Source: Oscheius dolichura (Eukaryota > Nematoda > Chromadorea > Rhabditida > Rhabditidae). Taken from it: DNA of 64,000 nucleotides. Below are positions 53,074 through 64,000 of the stretch, piece after piece; the stretch's first letter is position 1, and each line of letters starts with the position of its first letter. The stretch is taken from the NCBI GenBank assembly GCA_932521035.1, contig OW051495.1, positions 9,114,001-9,178,000 of the forward strand. Direction: 5' to 3'. Under the pieces are notes generated by a model that saw nothing but the letters and a program-made list of their open reading frames with translations, ran no database searches and was not told the origin of the DNA. Position numbers and translations under genes: made by a program.

Positions 53074-56000
53074 CTAATAATTACGGATAACACTCTCGAC
53101 GACGTAATCTCGATCATATTGACGACTGACATCTTGGAACAGGGTCGTTCCATTGGGTCGGACTTCTACAGTCCGGCTCCACTGTCTTCCCTGCTGGGGA
53201 CCGTCACGAACAACGGTATCCAATTCTCCCTAAAACAGGGAGTACATAATCTTAAATTTGAGGCGTTCTGCCCGAGAAAATCAAATTCCTTTCCACTTTT
53301 AACAAGATTTCTCCAATTTTTTGCTCCCAGGACTCACCTTCCACTGTCTCTGATTCTGCTCATCCAGCAGTCTACCCGCATCGTCTTTCCACTTCCAGTT
53401 GTCTTGGGTCTTCTTCTCGACAACGCCTAGAAATGCGGATACTCACTAGACACAAATCTCCCCCATTGTTCCTGCTATAATCCCCTGTCTCGCCCTCCAC
53501 TCAATCCTATATAAATGGCCCATCAAAAGGGGGGATCTCTTTATTGGGACGGGTGTGTGTGAGCCGGCGGGAGAGGGAGGACGGCCCTTCCCCTCTCAGT
53601 ATCTTCAATTAGGGGGAAGAGCTCGCAGATGCCGCTGTCTCTGGCACACACACACGGCCAGCCGGAGAGATGGAGAGAGAGAGAAAGGATGGCTCTCTAT
53701 TCAAATAAAGCAATCCGAAATAGGCGAGGGGGCCAGCCAATGGAATTAGGCGCCACACGCTCTGAACACGATTAGACATCGCTCTTCCGCTTGTTTGCCA
53801 TTTTCTTGGTTAGTAGCACGGGGCGGGAGGAGGAGGAGGAGGAGCTCCGTTTCATCCTCTGTTCTTTAAAAGAGAACACAAAACCGTTTACCCCGTTTAA
53901 ATTGCCCTTTAAAAGAAGTAGTAGAGTAGAAATGATTCGATCTACACCCGACGACGGCAGTTTGAAATATTCACGCGATTAGCGCCTGCCACATTCTCTC
54001 TTTTTCTATTAGGAAGGAGGCTATGGACCACAGCTATCCTTCTCTATTGCTTTTTCTTCTGGAGCGAGCTACTTTTGCTTATAAAGTGGTTTCAATGGAC
54101 TTCCACCGATCAGTACCCTTGATTTCTCCTCCTACAGTGGCTAAAGCTCTTTATTTTGGAGCAATTGTTTTTGAACGTCGCTGAGCTTGTCAATCTTTGA
54201 CAGCATTTGGAAAAGACATTCAATGGTCCTGACGTGTTTTTGTTTACCAATGGACCCAAAATTTGAGGTATTTTCCCACCCAGACCCTTCGAAAGAAGTG
54301 GTAGTGATAAATTTTGGAATTCCTACCATCTAGAGAGGAATTATTGAACATACAGTCGTTCTGTTTTTCACAATGGAAATAATATTCTCCCCTCTTTGCT
54401 GCTTTTGCATTAAAACGGCCGCTATATGTTGTCCTAGTATTTTTGGATAGGAAATAGCCCACCGGGTCCTTTCTCCCCCCTACGAATGTATTCCATTTCA
54501 TTGAGAAGTGAGCGCAAGAGAGACCCCTTTGAGGAGCAGAGAATGTCTGTTTGTGTATGTCGCTTGCTTCCCTCTGCATCAAAGGCAGCATTCTCTCTAT
54601 CTCTCTCTCCTTTTGCAAGGAAGAATACTCTCTCAAATAGCAAATGTTTCCCCTGTTTTCTCCCGGATGACAAGTTGAAATATGGTCAAAATAAGAGCCA
54701 AAAAGGGAGTGAGTTATATATGTTTGATACATTGTTCTGTTTACACCCCGAGGGAGGAGAAAGGGGAAGACTGGAGCTCTAAACAAGCAACTCCGAAACA
54801 CCCTCTGACCATATTATTCAAAGCAATTTGTTTCGAGGCGGGGAGGTTGTTGTGAGGGAAGAAAATTAATTGTGATGGTGTTGGTGGTCCCAGCTCATTT
54901 AACTGCCCCCCTCCCTGCGTCACAGATCCACAGTTAGACAGCCGACTTGTCCTTTTAGCGACCAAAATGAACTGAACGCCTGCATTTGACGTGGCCGACC
55001 TTCTCCCGACCCTTTCTTCAAACTACTATTCCATTTGCCACCCCCGCTTAATTAATTCTGAAAACTGCTCAATCAACCACCGCCGTGTACCCTCTCGCAG
55101 CTTTGCATTCTTTCTGTTCCCCCGCTCATATCCCTCTTAATCTTTGAAACTCACGTCTACACATGGTGGTAATTAAACCGTCATCTTCGCCACGGCCCAT
55201 CACATCGTTGATCCAGTGGTCGCGTTCCACCACGGCTCCAGTGGCATTACTGGCTGGTGGCCAACGGTTCGCAGTACGGTTCACAACACCTGGAAATGGT
55301 CTCTTACTTCATTTTTAAGGCCATTTCTATCCTGTTTTTCTCACATAAAAGAGCGCTATTATCCTGCTAAAAAAGCCCATCTTTCACCTCGTTTGGCTAT
55401 ATTTTGAACCTCCCCCCACCCCCGCCCCCTCCACATCTTCTAGACTTTTGGAAGTTTCTATAAAGATGAGAAATTTAATGGCTAGAAGCTGAGTATCCCA
55501 TTGGTTCTCCTAGGCTTCAAAAGATGGCTCATCAATCTTGTCGTTCTCTGCACTACCTTATCTAATACGGTTTGTGAACATTCCTGTTCCATTTCAGACT
55601 TTTAGAGATAGACTTTTAATTATATTATAGATTTCCCTATTGGGCCCCTCGTACTTTCCTTTCCGTGTATCACCCCATATCAACAGCTTTCTCATTCCTT
55701 CGCCGTTTCCATTTCTCATTTCCCCCTATGAATCATGCAGCCGAGCAATGTGCAGGCAAAAAATGGCGACAAGACAATAACAAAAGCCATGCCGACGACG
55801 CATCTCATTATTATTACGTACTCCTAGGTTAGGCTGTGAATGTGTATGTGCCCTTCTCTTCCCCTTTGGTCAGTTAGGAAGCAGCAGCAGCAGCTGCTAA
55901 TTTGCCCCGTAGATAGGATGCGCTCTCCCGTCCTCAATCCTATCTGTCTCGTCCGTATCCATTTTCAACCCAATCCCGTGCTCAAGTTCCAAATTGGACT

Positions 56001-59000
56001 AGCCTATTTTTCTGTCCTTTTCTGTGCATCTGGTTACTAGCTTTGCAGCTGCAAAAGAGAAAGAACTCACCGTCTTGAATGTCATTCCTGTCGAAGGCAA
56101 AATTGGCTCCTCTATCGAATGAGACCGGTGTTTTGCTTCTCCTAGCCGTGTGGGAAGTGAAGGGCGCTGATCTAAAACCCGCTCTTTACGTGTTTTGCTC
56201 ACTGAACAACGAGTGATAGATCTAGAATTGCAGTATAAAGACCCCACAGTTAATTAGAACTCATTTTTCTTGTTTACGGTATCCGTTTTCACTTCGGGAC
56301 GTTTTGTACTAGAGCTCTAGAGATTGATATAGGGCCGTTTCTCCCGTTGGCCACTTATATCAAGACGGTGAGTTCTTTCTCTTTTTACAGTTTTTCATTG
56401 GCCGAAAAATCGGAGAATTGGTCCCGAAAAAAGAAAGAAGCCGAGCAGGTCGAACAGTTTTTTGCCCCGTGGATCAATTCTCCAATTTTTCGGCCAATGA
56501 TTTCGAGATCAATTTTCCGATTGCCATCCGTTTCTGATATTGTTTTCCTACAGCAATCCACCAAAAAACCGTAGCCATCCTTTAAAAAGACTTTACTTAC
56601 GAATAGGCCAGAGAGGGAGTGAAGGATCGCCCGGCATAGTTGCTAGGCTCAACAGTCTTGGCCCGTTGTCTCGGATCGGCTCCTCTGTAAAGAAATGACT
56701 AAACTTTGACCATCGAATATTATTTTCCAGTCCTTTCTCTCTCTCTCTCATCAACTTGACTGCGGTAGGAAAAGCTATGCCATGGAAATTAATTAGTCTA
56801 CCCTCATCTGGTTAATGATATTGCCCTCTCTTCACTCTCTTTCCTTCTGTTTTATATTTCGGATCCCATTTTTTTGCTTTTCTCTATTTTTACTATTTAA
56901 TACTCAGCTCCTCCCTCCGACGCGGCCACTACGCGTCATAAAATTCCAAGTGAAATAAGAACAAGTGAGGGGATTAGATTGCGCAAAACCCGGGTAACAA
57001 TCTGCATCATGACAACAACAACCCGTGGGGCGAGCGGGTTGCTATCACAACCGTGGCTGGAGCTCCCCTTCTGGAGACAATTCCCCTCTTTTTTCCTTGT
57101 TCCCCCCTTCCCATTTTCTTTCATTCTTGCCAATCTCAGAATGGAATAAATCATCCGGATTAGACACAATGAAGAGAGAGAGGAACCACAGGCAATTTTC
57201 TTTATTGGCTTTTTTACGGGAGAAGGGCATGCGCGAGAAGGATTTATTTGGGAAAGACCGCATTCCGGGTAAAGCCACACCATTCTTATATTAGCACCCT
57301 CGGAGCACCTGTTACCGTAATCTTTCGAGGAAGAAATTAGCGAAAAACAAAAAGAGCAATGCCAAAACAAGCATTTGTTTATCATCGAACCTCCTGTTAA
57401 ATTTACCGTTCAGTTTCATCGAAAGTTCACCACGACTATTGTATTGTAACTGCCATTTGTTTTGATTGCAATGAGAAAACTAAAGATTGACCGGCGCTGA
57501 AACTGAACAGAGCTTGATCTCTTCCTCCATTTCTCACGTTGTGTTGTCAATAAACAGTCTTGGCAGACCGGTGAAAGGATTATTTTGTTCCCTGATTGCC
57601 CTCGTCTTTCTAGAAATCTGGTTTCTATCCAAAACAATGCAGTTCTAGTGATAGGGGAGAGTTAAACAGAGATCTCAAGGAGTCACATACCCGGGTCAGC
57701 CCCAGACCTGACTTTGCAGTCTACAAAGTCCGAGAGTCAGGTCAAGTTGTCCTTTACACATCACTTTAGTCTATGAGAACCCTGTGAATTACTACGGTAG
57801 TCCTTCCTTTACCCTTATTGTTCTTCCTGATTGCATTGTACCTCCTCCTCCATTCGTCAAATTGTAACCACATGTTATGTTCCTCCGTAATAACAAGATT
57901 TGTACGTGAAACAAATCGGCTATACCCTCGTGGAGCCCCCCGCTTCCCAAGCAGTTTCTTTCCCAAGAAAGCAAAAATGACCTCTAATAACTGCATCCCA
58001 GGTGAAACTTTATAAATAGGAGCATGTATTTTTTCTCGCGTCAAGAAGTCAGAAAGTCAACGATTGCCAGAGTTCCAGCTGACCTATTCTGATTATTCGC
58101 CCTCTCCCTGTCTCCTTTTTCCACCCTCTCTGCAAAAGTCCTATACCCTCGAGCACTCTTGACCAAATTGAATTTAACGCATGTGCCGTCAAATATTGCA
58201 TCAAGTAGGTTACGCTCCCTTTTCCTATGGGGGCTGCTTTATGACTGGGGCGATAAAGAACGAGTCAGAGAGATCAGGTCCAGACTTTTTCACCAATTTG
58301 CTTATTTTCTCAAGACTGGATTTCTTTGTACACCTTCAGGAAAATAAGAAGGAGTTAATTCTATTTCTTCCCGTTATACCACCTTTGTTGGTCCCGCACC
58401 CCACGTAAATAACTTGTTTCTTCCGGTATTCGCTGAGTATTCAATGGTCCTACTGTCTAAATTGGCTGCACAGCTCTAAAAGAACAGAATGGAACTATAA
58501 AAGGCTTATCTTAGTAAACTACCATGCATTCCCATTGCTTTCCATATTTCATCAATCTGGGCCCACTTTCCATGAAATGACGTGTCATTGAGTATTTAAT
58601 GCATACATTGACTGCGTATTTTTGAAAGATAATAATAGATTGTGCCTAAAAAGACTTGCAACAGACTCGATATCCTGTTGCAACGTCTCTGTTTTGCATT
58701 ATTCCTAAAAATCCACGTCATTTTTGATTGACCACCAGTTACGTGTGTCACTCTCTCCCTCTTCCGCTTTCTTTCCATTTCAAAAAACGTCAGAAATAAC
58801 CATTTCCCACGCCTAAAGAGACTTGTAATTTTACACTAGATCAATTCTTTTTACACGCTCCGATTGCGCCTTTTTACCACTTTTCCCTCTCTCACGTTCA
58901 GCTTCTCATGTTGCTCTTTTTAAGCAGGAAAGAGCGTGTGTCGGTCGGCAAAACAGCTCAAATTATAATAATGTACTAGCCGGGAGAGAGTACAGCTGCA

Positions 59001-61956
59001 GTTTCCCATGTTCCCACACACTGTACCTACCCTTCATATCTCCTCTCTGTGTAGTAGCTGGACGGCGTCACCGGTCTCGATCCGTAGTAGTTCTTACTAA
59101 AAATAACCACCGGTATTCAAAAGGGGGTAATTCCCTACGTATTGATAGATTCCCTCATTCTCTCTGCCTCTTCCAACGGATTGAATACACTCTTGCCCAT
59201 TTGGTACCCGTCGTGTTTTGACGTAGTAGGAGGCGGTCTGAAATGAGCTCCGTCGCTTCTTTATCCCTTCTACGATGTTCATAAATTCATGTAAAGTGGG
59301 CTATTTTGCGTCTCGAAAAGAAGATAATAAGCATCTTTACCTGAAGACGAACTGCGCCTCGTTGTCGCTCGAGTCATTTCCATCCAGACGGGAGACGACT
59401 TGTTCTAAACGGCGCATAGTAGGGCCAACACTGGCTGCTCTATAGGGGGTGGCAGATCCCGAACGATCGAAGCTGTAAATATCGAGTCTCTAGACCGTTT
59501 TTGCAGTCACATTTAATCCGAGAATTAATATACTCCCACTGCTACCGTTGTTTTAAGCGTAACCAATATTCATTTTAAACGGAAAATACTACACTTCAGA
59601 AATACTTATCTTTTTGCCTTTCCGATCTCTGTTAATCTTCTTGTTCCGTATTCTTTGACGCCTAACGATGCGTTTGCACATTCCTTGACGCAAATGGTCA
59701 AACTATGAAAAGGCTGTGCGAATATTTCAATGTTCCTAATCGCACACAATCACTTGATTGAGCCATTTTTCCCTCATCGAAAACCAAACGCTACTTTTTC
59801 CCAATAAGTTTTCCCCCTACAAAAAAGCTCACCGATCAGTTTCCTTCCACTGTGACATATCTGGATGGCAGCTCTGGGTCAGTTCCCGTTGGACTGAGGG
59901 ACCTCTAGACATTCGTTCGTTCAGCTCGGCCATGACTTCTTTAGCCATTTCTGGAACTCCTTTCGGCGTTCGTGGCCTCTCTTTCCGCTCTTGTTGATGA
60001 TGATGATGGTTCTCATATCTCTGCTCGGGTTCGGGTGTCCTCTCAATCCGAATGGCACTCTTCGGAGGGGGTGGCGGCGGCGGTGGGGGAACAGATGGCT
60101 CCCGAAGGGTTCTAAAAGTTTATTATGTAATTCATTAGCCCCATTGACTTGCTCACTTACTATTTTCCACTTTAAAATGCCCTTTTTGGACAGAAATTTA
60201 GAAAAAATGCTCACCGCTCGTCTGCTTCTTCCTCCTCGGGCTGGCTCTCCTCGAATTGATCCTTTATCTGGGTTTCCAACTTTTGTTTAAAGTTTTGAAA
60301 CGTCACATCCGGATCGAATGCCACTTTATTGAAGCTCGGTGAGTCAGGACTGAATGGCTTGGGGCCGAGTTGAGGCGGAGGGAGGGATTTTGATCTGTCC
60401 GCTTCGGGAAGCAATTTTATTGAAGAAAAGTAAGAGAAAAAGGCCTTCAGCTTCTGCCAGAGCCAGCACAGCCCCCTCCAGAGGTATTTCCCGGCCTGGA
60501 CAACTTTTTGTCCTGTCCACTTTGCTCCTCTCTTCAGCCAGTTCCATGACTTGGAAGCCAGATTCTTGGTCTTGGCCCAAAGCCGCCCAAAAAAGGAGCC
60601 GCTCGTCTGGGAAGAGGAGGAGGAGAAATAGGGCTCCTGGTGTTGATGATGAGAGTGGGAGTGAGTCTGGTACGGCTGGGAATAGTCGTCATGCACATAT
60701 CCATTGGAGCGTGAATTAGTAGTACTGCTACTGCTGCTGCCGCCGTTGGTGGCTGCCGCGTTGTGCTGTGAATTCCATTTTTGGGTGGTTCCCTTTTCCT
60801 CGTTCGCTCGTCCGCCGCAGCAGGCAATCAACGGCTTCGGCTGGTGGCTTTCACATTTCCATTCTGGTTGTCCACTGAAAAAAACACCTCATTAATAAGT
60901 TGTCTATTAGCTATTGATATTTTCCGGAGAGAACCCCTTGGAAAATGAACTCTCAGATATCAAACGATAGCTCTCTCCGTTGGCAGCTGCTTTAGGAACA
61001 CCTGCCCCCTCTCTTGTAATTAGGCTTGTTACTGCCACAGCGGTCATGTTATTTTTACAAATAGTAGTAAACATTTCTGTGCTACAAACTACTAACTAAA
61101 AATAACCTTTACGCATAATTTTTATGCCGTACTATGTATGCCCGGTAAAATGAAAATTTGAATTAACATGACTGTTTTAGCCAACCTAACCCAATTAGAA
61201 GGGCGGATTGCGTTCTAATTGTGGGGATATAGCTCAGTGGTAGAGTCCTTAGCATGGGAGAGGTCTGGGGTTCAATTCCGTATATCTCCAAGACGTTTTT
61301 GCTTTTTTACGAAGTGATTGTGGACGGTTAATTCGGACCTAAACGCCCTTTTTCGCTTCGGAATGATTCCCATAATTTTTACATCGATCTTTAATTTATT
61401 GGAAAGAAGAGCACAGAACACTCTTTTCAGCCGTAAATAACTCTTCCAGGTCATTTTAAGAGTAGTGATCTTATCCTCCTGGAAGATCAGCCGCGTTTTG
61501 ACTGTCCTCTCCCGAATAATCCGATATGGCACCACAGTTCCTAGCTTTTCTGTCTTTAACTGGAGATTATGCTGGGGTGGAGACGTAACTGCTTCCATTC
61601 TCTCTGGAGTACATGTTCTTACAATCAGAACTGTGCCCCCCCCCCCCCCAGTTTTTCCCTCTTTTGCTATCACCTCTTGTCAGGTAATTGTGGCATTGCG
61701 GCATGTTGTCAACATTTGCCACTCCCACGCCGCAAGCAAGGAAAAGAAGTACTCGTTGACACGGGACCGACACTTATTTTTAGCTATTTGCTGCTTTTTT
61801 GGGGAAGAATTTCATTTAGATAACCTTTAAAAATAAAACTTACGTGAGTAAAAAGTAGAAAAAGTAATAGACAGTCCAGAAGGCGCTCTTTGCCAGTGGC
61901 ACAACGCCGGTCGTCGGTGGTTTGGGGGCCGGATAAGGGGATGATATGTTGTTCAT
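53074..61956 (-). CDS. Long intron-rich gene, unrecognised product with N-terminal membrane segment
   Basis: ATG at 61956 (MNNISSPYPAPKPP); the exon ends with a hydrophobic aromatic segment (AFWTVYYFFYFLLT) and splices in phase 2 to GQPEWKCESH. Exon 2 (about 60891-60212) has a Ser/Asn/His-rich linker and a striking Trp/Lys amphipathic run (LWAKTKNLASKSWNWLKRG, YLWRGLCWLWQKLKAFFSYF). Later exons: a poly-Pro block and helix (KEVMAELNERMS, 60114-59833); 59473-59338 (MRRLEQVVSRLDGND); 59098-59026 (YYGSRPVTPSSYY); 56691-56603; 56172-56068; 55289-55158; about 53416-53333; and 53232-53074 (QDVSRQYDRDYVVESVIRNY). Introns reach 2.3 kb, unlike the other genes here. Repeated Ser/Arg/Pro/Tyr patches suggest a cytoskeletal or membrane-linked scaffold; this is inference. 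About 600 residues. Confidence 0.55.
56396..56499. repeat. Hairpin repeat in an intron of the long minus-strand gene
   Basis: CATTGGCCGAAAAATCGGAG on the left is matched, inverted, by CTCCAATTTTTCGGCCAATG on the right. The surrounding 56265-56580 contains weaker inverted similarity (GGTATCCGTTT / GCCATCCGTTT). No exon recognised in it. Confidence 0.55.
56692..59025. other. 2.3-kb intron without recognised features
   Basis: Intron of the long minus-strand gene. Small local hairpins (for example 57690-57745, CAGACCTGACTTTG..GTCAGGTC) are visible, but no exon, RNA gene or repeat copy is supportable. The intron regions 53430-55150 and 55290-56060 are similar, with microsatellite-like stretches such as GGAGGAGGAGGAGG near 53827. 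Confidence 0.4.
61223..61290 (+). pseudogene. tRNA-Ala(AGC)-like gene with shortened anticodon arm
   Basis: Reads GGGGATATAGCTCAGTGG (acceptor and A-box), a loop containing TTAGCAT (anticodon AGC), GGTTCAATTCC (B-box), and the 3' strand TATCTCC. The acceptor pairs with one G-T. The anticodon stem is short and imperfect, and the T arm has mismatches. The whole is 68 bases against the usual 72. Lies inside the first intron of the long minus-strand gene, on the other strand. Probably a decayed copy. Confidence 0.6.
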
Positions 61957-62839
61957 TTTCTCTCCTGTCTTTTTATTTGAATATAGAAATATTTAGAGAA
62001 TCATTTAAATAGAAAGAAAAAGATTTATATAATAATAGGCGGATAAGAGTTCGCTGGGATGGAGCTCCCCCTCTCTTCCCCCAATGAACAGCTGTCCCCC
62101 CAAGTTGTAACAGCATGAAAGGTTCGGCCCTACTAAGCTGCAGAGTCGGAGAGACGAGAGGGCAAGTGCGAAAAGTTGTAAATAGACGGGAGTAGTACAT
62201 TTTTGAATTTAAAGTTTGGGAGTCATTTTAGACCAGATCTTTTTGTTTTAAATCTGGGGCTTCATACTGTATACCAAAGACTTTAGTCACTTGTATTACA
62301 GTATTCTTTTGTTCCTGAAACTCCCAGAGAGTGTGAGCTTTCGAAAACAGGACCCACAACGAAGAAGGCAGATAAATTTTCTTCCTAGTCGGGTGGATTC
62401 GTGCCGAGACCTATTCTACAAAAATATCGTTTCTAATGGGTTACTAAATGTGTCCATCACTTTCTTTATACTCAACGTATCGCCCTCCATGTATCGCTGA
62501 CTCCATCAGCTACTCCGTTCTTTAAAGCCTTCTCTCCTCCGTCTGTTGTTCACAAATTCTGCGGTTATAATCCCCTCATCAATCACAGACATTCTCCATG
62601 CTCACCATTGCTCAAAAATCACCTGCACCTGCACATAATCGACTCCTTTATCTCATTTCCTACTCAGTTCTCATTTGCCTCTACTTCCGTCTTCTCCTCA
62701 TTTTTCTCCCCTTCTTCTTCCTTGTTCTCACGTCCCCGGCTCCTGTTCTCATCCATCTTATCCCCCTCGTACTCTCCCCCTTCCGCGTACTCTGACCACC
62801 CCCTTGCAGAGAATGACGACACCCTGTTAGAGGGAGGAG
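61957..62839. other. Divergent promoter region
   Basis: About 880 bases between the start of the long minus-strand gene and the start of the plus-strand NWD-like gene. It presumably holds both promoters. A pyrimidine-rich tract (62640-62800) precedes the right-hand gene. No repeat or RNA gene seen. Confidence 0.4.
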
Positions 62840-64000
62840 ATGTTCCGTCGGAATAGTAAAAAAGCTCAGCAGGAAAAGCCGGTCGAGAAGCCGGTTGAGA
62901 AAGCAGTTCCAGAGAAGAAGATCGATACAAAACAAGACAAACCACCGCTGCCGCCACCGCCAGAGCCGTTGAAGAACCCGCCACTTGTCTATAAAAAACC
63001 GGCAGTACACAGCAGTCGGGTTCTTTTGGCCTATAACAACGCCACTGGTACAAATTTCCCTCCTTTTTTTGGATTAAGCAGGAATGTTTAGAGTTTTCAT
63101 TCGAAAGAACAGTCCTCTGGAATGAAATCCTGCCTGAGATTCAACAAATTGCCTTCCATGTGGGCGCCGACCTGCAGTGGATTGACCCCCTGCCAGAAGA
63201 GGGCACCCTGACCACACAACATGCGGAACACATTATCAGCATCTTGGACCGGGGAGAGACCGATTGGCTCATCGTGAGTAGCCATTTTTTATGCTCGTAA
63301 AAGTGCACACAGATGGTTTAAAACACTTGACCAGTAGGCGACGATTAATCGGCGCTTTTCAGTGTCTGCTGGGAGATTGCTACGGAGAAGTGGGGCCACC
63401 GACAGAAATAAGAAAAGCAGAATACGACTCCATTAGGCAGGCGGTCTTTGAGCAGAATGCAGGTGAAAATAACCTTTAACTTATGGGAATAAGGGTGGTT
63501 TAGATGTGAAGTTTCTTGACCAACAATACGCCATCGATAGGACGAGAGAGCATGAAGAATATCGGCTAGTGAGCCCGGATTTGGATAGTAAAACCAAGGC
63601 GAAGCTGGTGAAGATCATACAGAAGGGAGCCAAGGCTGTAAGTGATCATTTTAACTGGTTACCGTAATCTCTTGGAGAGAAGCCTTAGAATTCCTGAGAC
63701 ATCCAATTATGGATGTCCCTCGGGTTGGGGCTTCCATCCGAGGGAATACGGTACTTTCAGGTTTCCTTTTATCGTAATGTATTTTTACACTTTCAGGCAT
63801 TTGAAGAGGGACTGATAAATCAGATTCTGGAGACCCGGCAGGCCCGGTTTTTTCAATCACCCATCCACTTCGTCGTGAACAAGGCTCTCTCCATGGGAAC
63901 CCGAGTTATCTTCGTTCTTAGGATGTTTCAAAGTAGTTTTACCATATTTTTTGGATGTTGCTATTATTATAGATGCTCAATACGATAAAGGAAAGAACTC
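62840..64000 (+). CDS. NWD1/2-like (STAND NTPase type) protein, N-terminal part, runs off the edge
   Basis: ATG at 62840 begins a Lys/Pro-rich leader (MFRRNSKKAQQEKPVEKPVE). The following exons resemble the N-terminal DUF4062-like module of NACHT-WD40 proteins: FERTVLWNEILPEIQQIAFH, GADLQWIDPLPEEG, DWLICLLGDCYGEVGPPTEI (the LLG..YG..P motif), EYDSIRQAVFEQ, and FLDQQYAIDRTREHEEYRL. They continue into AFEEGLINQILETRQARFF. In family members a NACHT ATPase and WD40 repeats follow, which would lie beyond this window. Introns at 63273-63360, about 63463-63503 and 63640-63796 join cleanly. The first junction (about 63047-63081) is one base out of phase with every acceptor I can see, so exon 1 may be mis-modelled. 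Confidence 0.55.

Noticed and set aside
61637-61650. C homopolymer as a special structure
   Set aside because: A simple mononucleotide run in an intron, prone to sequencing error; no G-quadruplex-like spacing of separate runs.
1-64000. CRISPR array, rRNA genes, retrotransposon or virus-derived genes
   Set aside because: No regularly spaced short direct repeats with unique spacers, no rRNA-like blocks, and no reverse transcriptase, integrase, transposase or capsid motifs seen on either strand.

Overview
The window is nuclear DNA from a nematode. The evidence is chemoreceptor genes of the nematode Srab and Srh/Str types, a major-sperm-protein (MSP) domain gene, a family of F-box-like paralogues, tandem CUB-domain membrane proteins, and genes broken by many very short introns (about 30-50 bases, GT..AG, often ending TTTCAG or TTTTAG). 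No genus can be assigned from sequence alone. I found no CRISPR array, rRNA, bacterial operon structure, or transposase or reverse-transcriptase gene, but non-autonomous inverted-repeat elements (MITE-like) are abundant.

Layout. 0-3.5 kb: two F-box-like genes (+) and a 203-bp foldback element. 3.6-6.1 kb: an unrecognised multi-exon gene (-). 6.7-7.8 kb: a Ser/Thr-rich mucin-like ORF and a small Cys-containing gene (-). 8.4-12.1 kb: a STELLO (DUF288) glycosyltransferase-like type II membrane protein (-). 12.6-13.2 kb: a small membrane protein (-). 13.7-15.2 kb: a third F-box-like paralogue with an apparent frameshift and a fragment of a fourth (-). 17.3-38.0 kb, all +: two DUF4781-like paralogues followed by a very large (about 3,550 aa) SecA-like ATPase. 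38.3-41.2 kb: MSP-domain gene and Srab receptor (-). 43.2-52.9 kb: Srh-like receptor, CUB protein 1, a second Srh/Str receptor, CUB protein 2 (all +). 53.1-62.0 kb: one long intron-rich gene (-). 62.8 kb to the right edge: start of an NWD1/2-like gene (+).

The best candidate for a little-described system is 17.3-38.0 kb. The large protein keeps the SecA motor signatures (Walker A GEGKT, DEVD, the SGTLGS block, SGRGTD and the GRASRGG arm) inside an intron-bearing gene. Gly-rich collagen-like stretches and an acidic coiled-coil-like region precede the motor. A TPR-like segment, a hydrophobic membrane hairpin and a novel C-terminal region follow it. My eleven-exon model sums to exactly 3,550 codons. 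Upstream on the same strand lie two paralogous proteins with hydrophobic segments and coiled coils that I assign to DUF4781. A joint role in moving or remodelling proteins at a membrane is inference.

Many introns and spacers carry inverted-repeat elements. Two families share the terminus TATAGTCC, one element is flanked by a 9-bp and another by a 7-bp direct repeat, and a ~120-bp repeat brackets the receptor between the CUB genes. Gene spans run from start to stop codon; junctions were read by eye, and unresolved ones are stated.
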